Source: Amycolatopsis bartoniae (lineage in GTDB: Bacteria; Actinomycetota; Actinomycetes; Mycobacteriales; Pseudonocardiaceae). From it: 64,000 nt of DNA. Position 1 is the stretch's first letter; each line of letters opens with the position of its first letter. Below the pieces are notes generated by a model. It ran no database searches and was not told the origin of the DNA. It saw only the letters and a list, made by a program, of their open reading frames with translations. The stretch lies in assembly GCF_014191255.1 (NCBI RefSeq), contig NZ_JACHWH010000001.1:1798001-1862000 (forward strand). The letters are read 5' to 3'. The position numbers were made by a program, and so were the translations under genes. Shown here in pieces: positions 10,842-20,547 of this stretch.

Positions 10842-11858
10842 TCAGGCGGCGACGAGCCGCTTCGGCGTGGCGCCGGTCAGGTGCGTGACGTGGGCGCCGT
10901 GCTCGGCGATCCACGCCAGCGCGTGATCCGACCGGGCGCCGCGGACGCCGACGCGGAAGCGGGCGACGGGGGTGTCGCCGATGCGGGTCAGGCCGCCGCC
11001 GATGGTCGCCAGCTCCACCTCGAAGCGGCTCGCGGCCTCGGGCAGCAGGGCCCCGACGGCGGCGAAGCCGACCAGCACCACGTCGGCGGCGCGGTCGTAG
11101 GTCGCGGTCTGCGCGGGCGGGGTGTCGATGACGGGCAGGAGCGTCTCGGCGACGCGGCTACCGGGCGCGGCGAGCAGGTCCAGCAGCGAACCGTGCTCGA
11201 CGACGCGGCCCGAGTCCAGCACCGCGACCTGGTCGCAGACCCGCCGCACCACTGCGCCGTCCTGCGTGGTGAGCAGCACAGTGACACCCAGCTCGGCGCG
11301 GGCGCGGTCGAGGACGGTGAGCACGGAGCCGCTCTCCTCGCTCGCGACACCGGCTGTCGGGTCGTCGGCGAGCAGCACCGCGGGACCGGTGGCGAGCGCG
11401 CGGGCTACGGCGAGCCGGCGGCGCTGGCCCTCGGTCAGCTCGCCGGGCTGCTGGGTGGCGCGCTGGGTGAGGCCGGCGAGATCGAGTACGCGGCCGACGC
11501 GGCTTCGGCGCTGCGGGCCGTCGACGCCGAGCTGCTCCAGCGGGGCGGCGACGTTGCCGGCGACGGTGCGCTCGGCGTTCAGTGGCGAGGAGCCGTCGAG
11601 GACGGCGACCTGGCGGCGCACCTCACGCAGCCGCCGCCCGTCGAGGCCCGCCGTGTTCAGCCCGTCGAGGCGGATCGTGCCGCGGTCGGGTTTTTCTTGC
11701 AGGGCAACGACTTTCGCCAACGTGGACTTGCCGGCGCCGGCCGGGCCGACCACGCCGTAGAGCGAGCCTGCCCCGATTTCGAGGCTCACGTCACGGAGCG
11801 CGAGGACGGGGGAACCCTTGCCGGGAAAGGACTTGGTCAGGTTTTCGAGGGTGATCAC
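10842..11858 (-). CDS. MetN-like protein with NIL domain and eroded ATPase motifs
   Basis: The 338-residue protein has the layout of the methionine-importer ATPase MetN: an ABC domain (1-240) and a C-terminal NIL methionine-sensing domain (about 255-338). Walker A is intact (GPAGAGKST, 38-46). Other motifs are altered: the Q-loop Gln is replaced (VAVLDGSSPL), the signature is LTEGQ, the Walker B Glu is Asp166 (LLADDPT), and the switch His is Gln198 (LLTTQD). No MetI or MetQ gene is adjacent. The GTG start follows GGGAG. A SAM riboswitch lies upstream on the same strand. It may be a poor or inactive ATPase acting as a methionine sensor, or a divergent importer subunit. Confidence 0.82.
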   Translation of the reverse strand: MITLENLTKSFPGKGSPVLALRDVSLEIGAGSLYGVVGPAGAGKSTLAKVVALQEKPDRGTIRLDGLNTAGLDGRRLREVRRQVAVLDGSSPLNAERTVAGNVAAPLEQLGVDGPQRRSRVGRVLDLAGLTQRATQQPGELTEGQRRRLAVARALATGPAVLLADDPTAGVASEESGSVLTVLDRARAELGVTVLLTTQDGAVVRRVCDQVAVLDSGRVVEHGSLLDLLAAPGSRVAETLLPVIDTPPAQTATYDRAADVVLVGFAAVGALLPEAASRFEVELATIGGGLTRIGDTPVARFRVGVRGARSDHALAWIAEHGAHVTHLTGATPKRLVAA

Positions 11859-12035
11859 GGGAAGCTCCCAGGTGTGCGGGCGTCGCGAAGGGGACCGTCC
11901 GATGTGGACGGCCTGTGGGGTGAAGGGGATCGAACTCAGCGAAGAGAACGGTCAGCGACGACACGCACACGCGGTGCGACGGCACTCATCGACGACTCGG
12001 CGCCTGGTGAGCATTCGCGTGCGGTACACAGATCC

Positions 12036-12119
12036 TCCATCGATCCTGGCGGTAGCACCTGCCCGGCGGGTGGTTGCTGCGACTTCGGCGAGCCAGGTCT
12101 CTCAGTCGCTCGGGATGGA
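12036..12119 (-). promoter_or_regulatory. SAM-I (S-box) riboswitch
   Basis: Read on the minus strand, all core S-box elements are present. P1 is UCCAUC (12114-12119) paired with GAUGGA (12036-12041). P2 is GCGAC paired with GUCGC, enclosing GAGAGACCUGGCUCGCCGAA, which closely matches the Bacillus yitJ core. Then come CAGCAACC, a short P3 and GGUGCUACCGCCAGG. It lies between rsmA and the MetN-like gene and ends 178 bases before that gene's GTG. The expression platform contains a hairpin CCGTCC/GGACGG at 11895-11911. SAM binding should switch off the MetN-like gene. Confidence 0.88.
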
Positions 12120-12186
12120 TACCCTTGAAGTAGAACGGATGTCCTGTGTTCCGCGCAAGTATCCCGGTGCAGATCACACCCGTGGT

Positions 12187-13041
12187 TCACACGGACGGCG
12201 GTAAGTGAACACCCTGAGCGATTTGCGCAAAATCCCTTACCGTGAGCTGCTCGCCGCGGGCCCTGGGATCGATGCCCGCCGCTTGGAGCAGTTCTTCCGC
12301 GCGGGCGGCGGAACCGGCCCACGACGCGAGCGCGGCGCGCAAAGTCTTGCGCCGCTGGGCGAAGGCCGCGTCGACGACCGCGAAGACGGCTTTCCGGTCG
12401 GCCGTCGAGACGGGTTCGGCGGCACGCTCGAAGGAGACGAGCGCCGAGTCCACGTTGGGCACGGGCCAGAAGACGGCCCGCGGCACGGCGGCGACCTTGC
12501 GGGCCTTGCCGTACCACGCGATCTTGACGCTGGGCACGCCGTAGGTGCGGCTGCCGGGGCCCGCGGCCATCCGGTCGGCGACCTCGGTCTGGACCATCAC
12601 CAGCGCGCGGGCCAGCGAGGGCAGCTCGGCGAGCAGGTGCAGCACGACGGGCACGGCCACGTTGTAGGGCAGGTTGGCGACGAGGGTCGACGGCGGCTCG
12701 GGCAGCTCGTCGGCGCGGAGCTTGAGGGCGTCGCGTTCGAGGACGGTGAGCTTGCCGCCGGGCACCCGTTCGGCGACGGTGCCGGGCAGGCGGGCGGCGA
12801 GGACGGGGTCGATCTCGACGGCGGAGACCCGCGCGCCGGCGGCGAGCAGGCCGAGGGTGAGCGAGCCGAGCCCGGGCCCGACCTCCAGCACGGCGTCCCC
12901 TTCGCCGACCCGGGCGAGCTCCACGATGCGGCGCACGGTGTTGGGGTCGTGGACGAAGTTCTGCCCGAGCTTCTTCGTGGGGCGCACCTCCAGCTCGGCG
13001 GCCAGCCTGCGAATCTCGGCCGGACCGAGGAGCGTCGTCAC
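12187..13041 (-). CDS. rsmA: 16S rRNA (adenine1518/1519-N6)-dimethyltransferase
   Basis: This enzyme (KsgA) dimethylates two adjacent adenines in helix 45 of 16S rRNA during 30S maturation. The 284-residue length is normal. Motifs are [12 protein letters not shown], the SAM-binding [19 protein letters not shown], and the catalytic NLPYNV. The C-terminal domain has [13 protein letters not shown] and [13 protein letters not shown]. In many actinobacteria the gene lies directly between rpfB and ispE. Here rpfB is still upstream, separated by a G-rich repeat tract. Confidence 0.97.
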   Translation of the reverse strand: MTTLLGPAEIRRLAAELEVRPTKKLGQNFVHDPNTVRRIVELARVGEGDAVLEVGPGLGSLTLGLLAAGARVSAVEIDPVLAARLPGTVAERVPGGKLTVLERDALKLRADELPEPPSTLVANLPYNVAVPVVLHLLAELPSLARALVMVQTEVADRMAAGPGSRTYGVPSVKIAWYGKARKVAAVPRAVFWPVPNVDSALVSFERAAEPVSTADRKAVFAVVDAAFAQRRKTLRAALASWAGSAARAEELLQAAGIDPRARGEQLTVRDFAQIAQGVHLPPSV

Positions 13042-13079
13042 AGGATGAAGATTACCCGGCGGGTGGTGGCAGCCGGGGA

Positions 13080-13545
13080 CGGCGGCCTGGGGTTGGGGTG
13101 GGGGCGCGGCGGGACGGCGGGTGGAGGCGGGTGGGGTGGCGCGGCGAGCGTGGGGAGTGAGGCTGCGCGGGAGGCGGGCGGTGGCGTGGCCGGTGGCGGG
13201 CGCGGCGGGCGGTGGCGTGGTGGCGGCGGCTCAGGCCCGGGCGGACGACGGCGTAGCCGGTGGGGTGGGACGGCGGGTGGAGGCGGATGGGGTGGCGGGC
13301 GGCAGGGTTGGGGTGGTGGCGCGGCGGCAGGACAGCGGGTGGCTACCGCGCGGCGGGCGGTGGCTGCCCGGCTGATGGCGGCGCGGCCGGTGGCGGGCAC
13401 GGCGGGCGGTGGCGTGGTGGCGGCGGCCCAGGCCCGGGCGGACGACGGCGCAACCGGTGGGGTGACGCGGCCCGGTGATGGTGGCGGCGGCCGGTGGGGT
13501 GGCGCGGCGGCAGTCGTGCGGCCGGACGACTGCACAGCCGGTGAG
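13080..13545. repeat. G-rich degenerate repeat tract between rsmA and rpfB
   Basis: The 528 bases between the rpfB terminator and rsmA hold no convincing gene. The plus strand is strongly G-biased with many GGGG and GGTGG runs. Two 78-base direct copies (13190-13267 and 13387-13464) differ at four positions. A second block (from 13111 and from 13267, about 31 bases) is also repeated. Open frames across it code only for Pro/Ala/Arg low-complexity sequence. The rsmA promoter must lie at its left edge. The runs have G-quadruplex potential. Confidence 0.7.
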
Positions 13546-13569
13546 TGGCGTGGTGGGCCGGAAACGCCG

Positions 13570-13601
13570 CTGGGCGGCCACCCCTGGAGGTGGCCGCCCA
13601 G
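13570..13601 (-). terminator. Perfect 13-bp hairpin after rpfB
   Basis: CTGGGCGGCCACC (13570-13582) and GGTGGCCGCCCAG (13589-13601) pair perfectly with a six-base loop. It lies 29 bases downstream of the rpfB stop, with no U-tract. Confidence 0.85.
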
Positions 13602-13630
13602 TGCAAGGCGTAAGGGAACCTTCGAGGCCG

Positions 13631-15097
<1,467 letters not shown>

Positions 15098-15166
15098 CTA
15101 GCGGCATCCACAGTCCTCGTCATCCCCGATCCCGACCTGCACTGACTCGAACTGCGGAGGTGCTCG

Positions 15167-15180
15167 ACCGATTAATCGGT
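15167..15180. promoter_or_regulatory. 14-bp AT-centred palindrome in the rpfB leader
   Basis: ACCGATTAATCGGT is a perfect palindrome. It begins about nine bases after the predicted rpfB transcription start, a position suited to a repressor. No regulator is known for it. Confidence 0.45.
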
Positions 15181-15195
15181 TGGCACGATCACGGG

Positions 15196-15224
15196 ACAGT
15201 AACGGGTCCCGGCGGGTTGCGCAA
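15196..15224 (-). promoter_or_regulatory. rpfB promoter
   Basis: On the minus strand TTGCGC (15219-15224) and TACTGT (15196-15201) are separated by 17 bases. This gives a leader of about 110 bases before the rpfB start. No c-di-AMP (ydaO) riboswitch core is visible in it. Confidence 0.6.
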
Positions 15225-15238
15225 ACACCCCTCGGAAT

Positions 15239-16132
15239 CTAGTGGCCTTCGTCACTCCTCCGAGTGGTGGGGTCGGTTCCCCGAATGTCGCAGTCCGTTG
15301 AATCCGTTGTGACAGAAGGCAACCGGAACACGCGCTCGGCGTTCCGGCAAGCCGCCGAAGCGACGTCTTCCACCGGCTGTTCCCGCAGCTCAGCGAGGTA
15401 CCGCACGGTGTAGGCCGTGCAGTAGGGCTCGTTGGGCCTGCCGCGGAACGGATGCGGCGTCAGGAACGGCGCGTCCGTTTCCACCAGGAACTGCTCCGAA
15501 GGGACCAATTTCGCGGCTTCCTGGAGTGCGCTCGCGTTCCGGAACGTCACAGTGCCCGCGAACGACAGGACGTAGCCCGCGTCGACGCAGCGGCGGGCGA
15601 ACTCCGCGTCCCCGGAGAAGCAGTGGAACACCACCTGCTCCGGCGCGCCCTCCTCGGCGAGCACGCGCAGCACGTCGGCATGCGCGTCCCGGTCGTGGAT
15701 CATCAGCGGCTTCCCGACCCGCTTCGCGAGGTCGATGTGCCACCGGAACGCCTCCTGCTGGGCGTCGTGCGGCGCGTAGTCCCAGTAGTAGTCCAACCCG
15801 GTCTCGCCGACCGCCACGACGCGCTCGGCGCCCGCCAGACGCTCTACTTCGGACCGCTCGGCGTCGCCGAAGTCCTTGGTGCGCGTGGGATGGATGGCCA
15901 CGGCGGCGTACACGCGGGAGTCCCATGTGGACGCCTGGGTGACCCAGCGGGCCGACGCGAGGTCGTCCGCGACGGTCACCACTCGCGTGACGCCGGCGGC
16001 CGCGGCGCGGTCCACCATCGCCGTCACGTCGGCCGCGGTGACCGCACCGCAGGCGTCCAGATGGGTGTGCGAGTCGACCACCGGCGCCGGGAGCCGCTCC
16101 GGCACCGGCGGTCGTTCCTTCTTATTCGGCAC
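15239..16132 (-). CDS. tatD: TatD-family metal-dependent DNase
   Basis: The 297-residue TIM-barrel hydrolase is of the TatD family, 3'-5' nucleases active on DNA and RNA. Metal ligands are visible in [17 protein letters not shown], the HCFSGD segment and [14 protein letters not shown]. The GTG start lies inside metG, overlapping its end by 11 bases, so it is translated from the metG transcript. The metG-tatD-rpfB order is conserved with mycobacteria. Confidence 0.94.
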   Translation of the reverse strand: MPNKKERPPVPERLPAPVVDSHTHLDACGAVTAADVTAMVDRAAAAGVTRVVTVADDLASARWVTQASTWDSRVYAAVAIHPTRTKDFGDAERSEVERLAGAERVVAVGETGLDYYWDYAPHDAQQEAFRWHIDLAKRVGKPLMIHDRDAHADVLRVLAEEGAPEQVVFHCFSGDAEFARRCVDAGYVLSFAGTVTFRNASALQEAAKLVPSEQFLVETDAPFLTPHPFRGRPNEPYCTAYTVRYLAELREQPVEDVASAACRNAERVFRLPSVTTDSTDCDIRGTDPTTRRSDEGH

Positions 16133-17921
16133 GTTCGATCGGGGCCCACTCCGGCCCGGTCTCGCCGAGCTTCGGGTCCAGCTTCGCGAACAGCGGCGTC
16201 GGCTTGGCCAGCGGCTTCCCGACCTCGATCGGCGTGGACTGCCAGCGCGCCTGCTCGGCCGCGTAGTCGCCGGTCAGGATCGGGTTGCGGCGGCCGGGCA
16301 GATCGAGGTCCTCGACCTCCTTGAGCTCCGGCTGCGCCGCCCACACGCCCGTGCCACCGAGCGCCTCGTGCACCTTCTGCGCCGCGTGCGGCAGGAACGG
16401 GGTCAGCAGCGTGTTGGCGTCCGACACGACCTGCAGCGCGGTGTGCAGCACGGCGTCGCGACGTTCCGGGTCGTCCTTGAGCTTCCACGGCTCCTGGTCC
16501 GACAGGTACCGGTTCGCGGCCGTGACCACCCGCATGGCCTCCGACGCGGCCTGCTTGAACCGCGAGCGGACCAGGTGCGCGCCGACGGTCTCGAACGCCT
16601 GCCGCGAGACCGCCTTCAGCTCCTCGTCCGCCGGGGCGGGCTTCGCCGGAGCCGGGATGGCGCCGTTGTTCTTGTGCGCCATCGAGATCGAGCGGTTGAC
16701 CAGGTTGCCCCACTCGTTGGCGAGCTCGAAGTTGGTGCGCCGGACGAACTCGTCCCACGTGAAGTCGGTGTCCTGCGTCTCCGGCCCCGCCACGGCGATG
16801 AAGTAGCGCAGCGAGTCCGGGCCGAACTCACGCAGGAAGTCGTTGACGTAGATGACCGTGCCGCGCGAGGTGGAGAACTTCGAGCCACTCATCGTGAGGA
16901 ACTCACTGGAGACGATCTCGTCGGGCAGGTTCAGCCTGCCGTACGGGCCGGGCTCGCCACCCTTGTCGCCCTCGCCGTTGTGCCCGAGCAGCAGCGCGGG
17001 CCAGATCTGGGCGTGGAAGGTGATGTTGTCCTTGCCCATGAAGTAGTAGCCCCGCGCGTCCGGGTTGGTCCACCACTCCTGCCAGGCGTCCGGGTTGCCG
17101 CTGCGGCGCGCCCACTCCACGCTCGCGGAGAAGTAGCCGATGACGGCGTCGAACCAGACGTAGAAGCGCTTCAACGGCTGGTCGCGCCAGCCGTCCAGCG
17201 GCACCTTCACGCCCCAGTCCAGGTCACGCGTGATCGGCCGGGGCCGCATGTCCTCGACCAGGTTCTGGGTGAACTTGAGGACGTTGGGGCGCCAGTCGGT
17301 GCGCGTGGTGAGCCACTTGCCGAGCGTCTCGGTGAACGCGGGCAGGTCGAGGAACAGGTGCTCGGTCTCGACGAACTTCGGCGTCTCGCCGTTGATCCGC
17401 GACTTCGGGTTGATCAGGTCGCTGGGGTCGAGCTGGTTCCCGCAGTTGTCGCACTGGTCGCCGCGCGCGCCGTCGTAACCGCAGATCGGGCAGGTGCCCT
17501 CGATGTAGCGGTCGGGCAGGGTGCGGCCGGTGGACGGGCTGATCGCGCCGGTGCCGGTCTTCGGCACCACGTAGCCGTTGCGGTGCAGCGCCAGGAAGAT
17601 CTGCTGCGTGACCTCGGCGTGGTTGCCGGTGGTGGTGCGGGTGAACAGGTCGTAGCTCAGCCCGAGGCCCTGCAGGTCGGAGCCGATCTGGGCGGCGTAC
17701 TTGTCCGCCGTCTGCTGGGGGGTGAGCCCCTCCTTGTCCGCCTGCACGGTGATCGGGGTGCCGTGCTCGTCCGTCCCGGACACCATGAGCACCCGGTTGC
17801 CCGCCATTCGCTGGTAGCGGGAGAAGACGTCCGACGGGACGCCGAAACCGGACACGTGGCCGATGTGGCGGGGGCCGTTGGCATAGGGCCAGGCCACCGC
17901 CGTCAACACTGGGGTGCTCAT
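16122..17921 (-). CDS. metG: Methionyl-tRNA synthetase
   Basis: This class I aminoacyl-tRNA synthetase of 599 residues charges tRNA-Met. Motifs are the HIGH-type HIGH(V) in [13 protein letters not shown], the zinc knuckle [18 protein letters not shown] in the connective domain, and the KMSKS equivalent KFSTSRG preceded by MSGS. The C-terminal anticodon-binding helical domain is present and there is no EMAP-type extension. It heads the metG-tatD operon and is divergent from a PadR gene 48 bases away. Confidence 0.97.
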   Translation of the reverse strand: MSTPVLTAVAWPYANGPRHIGHVSGFGVPSDVFSRYQRMAGNRVLMVSGTDEHGTPITVQADKEGLTPQQTADKYAAQIGSDLQGLGLSYDLFTRTTTGNHAEVTQQIFLALHRNGYVVPKTGTGAISPSTGRTLPDRYIEGTCPICGYDGARGDQCDNCGNQLDPSDLINPKSRINGETPKFVETEHLFLDLPAFTETLGKWLTTRTDWRPNVLKFTQNLVEDMRPRPITRDLDWGVKVPLDGWRDQPLKRFYVWFDAVIGYFSASVEWARRSGNPDAWQEWWTNPDARGYYFMGKDNITFHAQIWPALLLGHNGEGDKGGEPGPYGRLNLPDEIVSSEFLTMSGSKFSTSRGTVIYVNDFLREFGPDSLRYFIAVAGPETQDTDFTWDEFVRRTNFELANEWGNLVNRSISMAHKNNGAIPAPAKPAPADEELKAVSRQAFETVGAHLVRSRFKQAASEAMRVVTAANRYLSDQEPWKLKDDPERRDAVLHTALQVVSDANTLLTPFLPHAAQKVHEALGGTGVWAAQPELKEVEDLDLPGRRNPILTGDYAAEQARWQSTPIEVGKPLAKPTPLFAKLDPKLGETGPEWAPIERAE

Positions 17922-17969
17922 GCTTTATTAGCGTACGGGGACTGTCATGTCCGTTTCTTGGAGGTGCTC

Positions 17970-18569
17970 GTGACGGCGACCCGGCTGCTCGTGCTCGGCG
18001 TGGTCCGGATGCACGGCGCCGCCCACGGCTACCAGGTGCGCCGCGAGCTGCTGACGTGGTCGGCGGACAAGTGGGCCAACGTCCAGCCGGGATCGATCTA
18101 CCACGCGCTGAAGAAGATGACCGCCGAGAAGCTGCTGGAGCAGGTCGAAACGGAGAACGGCGCGGGGCCGGACCGCACGGCGTACCGGCTCACCGAGGAC
18201 GGCGAGACCGAGTTCCAGGTGCTGCTCGCGAAGTACCTTTCGCAGTCCGGAGATCCCGACGCGTCGCAGGACGCCTACCGGCTCGGCGCGGCACTGACCT
18301 TCCTCACCGCTCTGCCCCGCGAGCGGGCGATCTCGCTGCTGCGGCAGCGCGCGACCCAGATGGAGGGGCAGCGGGCGGCGGTGGCGGATGTCCTGGACCA
18401 CGGCACGTCGTGGGGGCAGCCCGAGCACGTCACCGAGCTGTACCGGCTGTGGGGGACGCAGGTCGAGGCCACCGTCGGATGGGCGCGGGACCTGATCACG
18501 CGGCTGGAAGCGGGCGAATACGTCATGGCGGATGATCCCGGACGGTCATTCGGCGAATCCCCGCAGTAA
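17970..18569 (+). CDS. PadR-family repressor
   Basis: This 199-residue regulator has an N-terminal winged helix (LLVLGVVRMHGAAHGYQVRR, then PGSIYHALKKM) and a C-terminal helical dimerisation domain (PadR plus Vir_act_alpha_C layout). The GTG start follows GGAG at 17960-17963. It precedes a DrrAB-type exporter, and the 80-base gap holds paired operator arms over the exporter promoter. It probably senses a drug-like compound and derepresses the exporter. Confidence 0.92.
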   Translation: MTATRLLVLGVVRMHGAAHGYQVRRELLTWSADKWANVQPGSIYHALKKMTAEKLLEQVETENGAGPDRTAYRLTEDGETEFQVLLAKYLSQSGDPDASQDAYRLGAALTFLTALPRERAISLLRQRATQMEGQRAAVADVLDHGTSWGQPEHVTELYRLWGTQVEATVGWARDLITRLEAGEYVMADDPGRSFGESPQ

Positions 18570-18633
18570 TCAAGTTTGACTAGCTCCCCATACTCCGGGA
18601 TAGAGTGCTGTGCTCTTGCTAGTCAAATTTGAT
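18569..18633. promoter_or_regulatory. Exporter promoter flanked by twin PadR operator arms
   Basis: Two 16-base arms (18569-18584 and 18618-18633) are inverted copies with one mismatch. Each contains a small dyad: TCAAGTTTGA (18570-18579, imperfect) and TCAAATTTGA (18623-18632, perfect). The left arm covers a TTGACT -35 (18576-18581). The -10 TAGAGT is at 18601-18606. The right arm falls at the likely transcription start, so both arms would block RNA polymerase. Confidence 0.75.
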
Positions 18634-18650
18634 CACCGGAAGGGGAGACC

Positions 18651-19637
18651 ATGATCAGGGCTCGCGGTCTCGCGCGCAGCTTCACCGCACGCGGCCGCAC
18701 CGTCGAAGCCGTCAAGGGCGTCGACCTCGACGTGGCGGAGGGGGAGCTCGTCGGGTTCCTGGGACCGAACGGCGCCGGGAAGACGACGACACTGCGGATG
18801 CTTACGACGCTGCTGCGCCCCACGGCGGGAGAGGCGACCGTCGGCGGCTGCGACCTGCTGGCGGACCCGCTGGGCGTCCGGCGGCGGATCGGTTACGTCG
18901 CGCAGGGCGGCGGCACCACGGGCGAATGCCGGGTGCAGGAGGAGCTGGAGCTGCAGGGCAGGCTGTACGGGCTGACGAAGGCCGACGCGCTCGCCCGCGG
19001 CGCGGAACTGGTCGAGCGGCTCGACCTGGCCGGGCTGGACCAGCGGCTCACCAAGACGTTGTCCGGCGGGCAGCGCAGGCGGCTCGACATCGCGCTCAGC
19101 CTCATCCACGACCCGAAGCTGCTGTTCTTCGACGAGCCGACCACCGGGCTCGACCCGCAGAGCCGCGCCAACCTGTGGGAGCACATCCGGCGGCTGCGCG
19201 GCGAGCACGGCGTGACGTTGTTCCTCACCACGCACTACCTCGACGAGGCCGACTCGCTGTGCGACCGGATCCTGGTGATCGACAACGGGGAGATCGTCGC
19301 GGAGGGCACGCCGGACTCGCTCAAGTCCCGGGTGTCCGGCGACGGCGTCACGGTCGGCGTCGGCGAGGGCACGGTCGCCGCGGCGGCGGAGGTCGCGGGC
19401 AGGCTGCCCGGCGCACACGAAGTGACCACAGTGGACTCGTCGGTGTCGTTCCGGGTGCCGCGCGGGGACACCGCGCTACCGGAGCTGCTGCGCGCGCTCG
19501 ACGCGCGGGGCATCGCGATGACCTCGGTGCAGGTGCGGCGGCCGACGCTCGACGACGTGTTCCTGACGCTGACCGGCCGCAGCCTGCGGGACGCCGAGCA
19601 GGGTGCCCCTGCGGAGCAGGAGGCCGTCCATGCGTGA
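18651..19637 (+). CDS. DrrA-type ABC exporter ATPase
   Basis: The 328-residue ATPase has all motifs intact: Walker A GPNGAGKTT, the signature LSGGQRRRLDIA, Walker B LLFFDEPTTGLD and the switch His in FLTTHYLDEAD. A C-terminal DrrA-specific extension of about 90 residues follows. Relatives export daunorubicin and other hydrophobic drugs. AGGGGAG at 18641-18647 precedes the ATG. It overlaps the permease gene by eight bases. Confidence 0.94.
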   Translation: MIRARGLARSFTARGRTVEAVKGVDLDVAEGELVGFLGPNGAGKTTTLRMLTTLLRPTAGEATVGGCDLLADPLGVRRRIGYVAQGGGTTGECRVQEELELQGRLYGLTKADALARGAELVERLDLAGLDQRLTKTLSGGQRRRLDIALSLIHDPKLLFFDEPTTGLDPQSRANLWEHIRRLRGEHGVTLFLTTHYLDEADSLCDRILVIDNGEIVAEGTPDSLKSRVSGDGVTVGVGEGTVAAAAEVAGRLPGAHEVTTVDSSVSFRVPRGDTALPELLRALDARGIAMTSVQVRRPTLDDVFLTLTGRSLRDAEQGAPAEQEAVHA

Positions 19638-20394
19638 CACGTGGCTGATCTTCAAGCGGGACCTGGTGCTGTCGCTGCGCAACCCGGCGTGGCTGATGAT
19701 CGGGATCATGCAGCCGGTGCTGTACCTGGTGCTGTTCGGGCCGCTGATGGAGAAGGTCGTCAGCAATACACCCGGGTTCCCGCCGGGCAGCAGCTGGACG
19801 ATCCTGACCCCGGCGCTGATCGTGCAGCTGGCGCTGTTCAGCTCGTCGTTCGCCGGGTTCGGGCTGCTGGTGGACTACCGCAGCGGTGTGCTCGAACGGC
19901 TGCGCGTGACGCCCGCGAGCCGGCTGGGGCTGCTGCTGGGGAAGGTGCTGAACAACGCGGTGCAGGCGGTGGTGCAGGCGATCCTGATCACCGTGCTGGC
20001 GTACCTGGTGTTCGGGCTGGACGCGCCGGTCGGCGGGGTGCTGCTGAGCCTGGTGATCGTGGCGCTGACGGCGGTCACGCTGGCATCGGCGTCCTACGCG
20101 GTCGCGCTGACGCTCAAGAGCGAGCAGGCGTTCCCGGCGCTGCTGAACGCGGTGCTGATGCCGGTGCTGCTGCTGTCGGGGATCCTGCTGCCGATCACCA
20201 GCATCCTGGCGCCGAACTGGTTGTACACGCTGTCGCGGATCAACCCGTTCACGCACGTCGTGGACTCCGAGCGGGCGACCTTCCGCGGGGACTTCACCTT
20301 CGACGGGCTGTACCTCGGCGGAATCGTCCTCGTCGTGCTGGCCGCGCTCGCCGTTTTCTGGGGCGCGCGCACTTTCCAGCGCGAGAACGCGTAG
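19630..20394 (+). CDS. DrrB-type ABC exporter permease
   Basis: This ABC-2 type permease of 254 residues starts MRDTWLIFKRDLVLSLRNP and has six hydrophobic segments. The ABC-2 signature region is FSSSFAGFGLLVDYRSGVLE followed by RLRVTP. The chosen ATG overlaps the ATPase stop by eight bases. With DrrA it forms a (DrrA)2(DrrB)2 exporter. A hairpin terminator follows within 10 bases. Confidence 0.93.
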   Translation: MRDTWLIFKRDLVLSLRNPAWLMIGIMQPVLYLVLFGPLMEKVVSNTPGFPPGSSWTILTPALIVQLALFSSSFAGFGLLVDYRSGVLERLRVTPASRLGLLLGKVLNNAVQAVVQAILITVLAYLVFGLDAPVGGVLLSLVIVALTAVTLASASYAVALTLKSEQAFPALLNAVLMPVLLLSGILLPITSILAPNWLYTLSRINPFTHVVDSERATFRGDFTFDGLYLGGIVLVVLAALAVFWGARTFQRENA

Positions 20395-20402
20395 CGATTC
20401 AA

Positions 20403-20438
20403 AAGGGGGCGGCCGCGGAAAAAGCGGCCGCTCCCCTT
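20403..20438 (+). terminator. Hairpin after the DrrAB operon
   Basis: GCGGCCGC pairs with a second GCGGCCGC (20409-20416, 20424-20431), extended after a one-base bulge by GGGG/CCCC and AA/TT. The loop is GGAAAAA. Confidence 0.75.
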
Positions 20439-20503
20439 GCGCTGGGTGAATCGGTTCCGCTGGGCGGGGGTGCGTCAATCCCGCATCCAGGGCTTTTCGC
20501 ACT

Positions 20504-20509
20504 TAGAGT
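20504..20509 (+). promoter_or_regulatory. -10 box of the GH25-like gene
   Basis: TAGAGT matches actinobacterial -10 boxes and puts the transcription start near 20516, after all upstream in-frame ATG codons. This supports translation from the TTG at 20548. I see no clear -35 element. Confidence 0.4.
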
Positions 20510-20547
20510 GGCTGCACGGTGTCCACGGGGAGTGCGAAGGCGGAGGT

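Noticed and set aside
11925-11990. Possible tRNA T-arm (TTCGATCC on the minus strand)
   Set aside because: No matching acceptor, anticodon or D stems could be built around it.
13190-13464. Direct repeats considered as a CRISPR array
   Set aside because: Only two long copies with unequal blocks, no regular spacers and no cas genes.
15876-17969. N-terminal extension of the PadR gene through metG
   Set aside because: It is antisense to metG. The PadR fold begins right after the GTG at 17970, which has its own ribosome-binding site.
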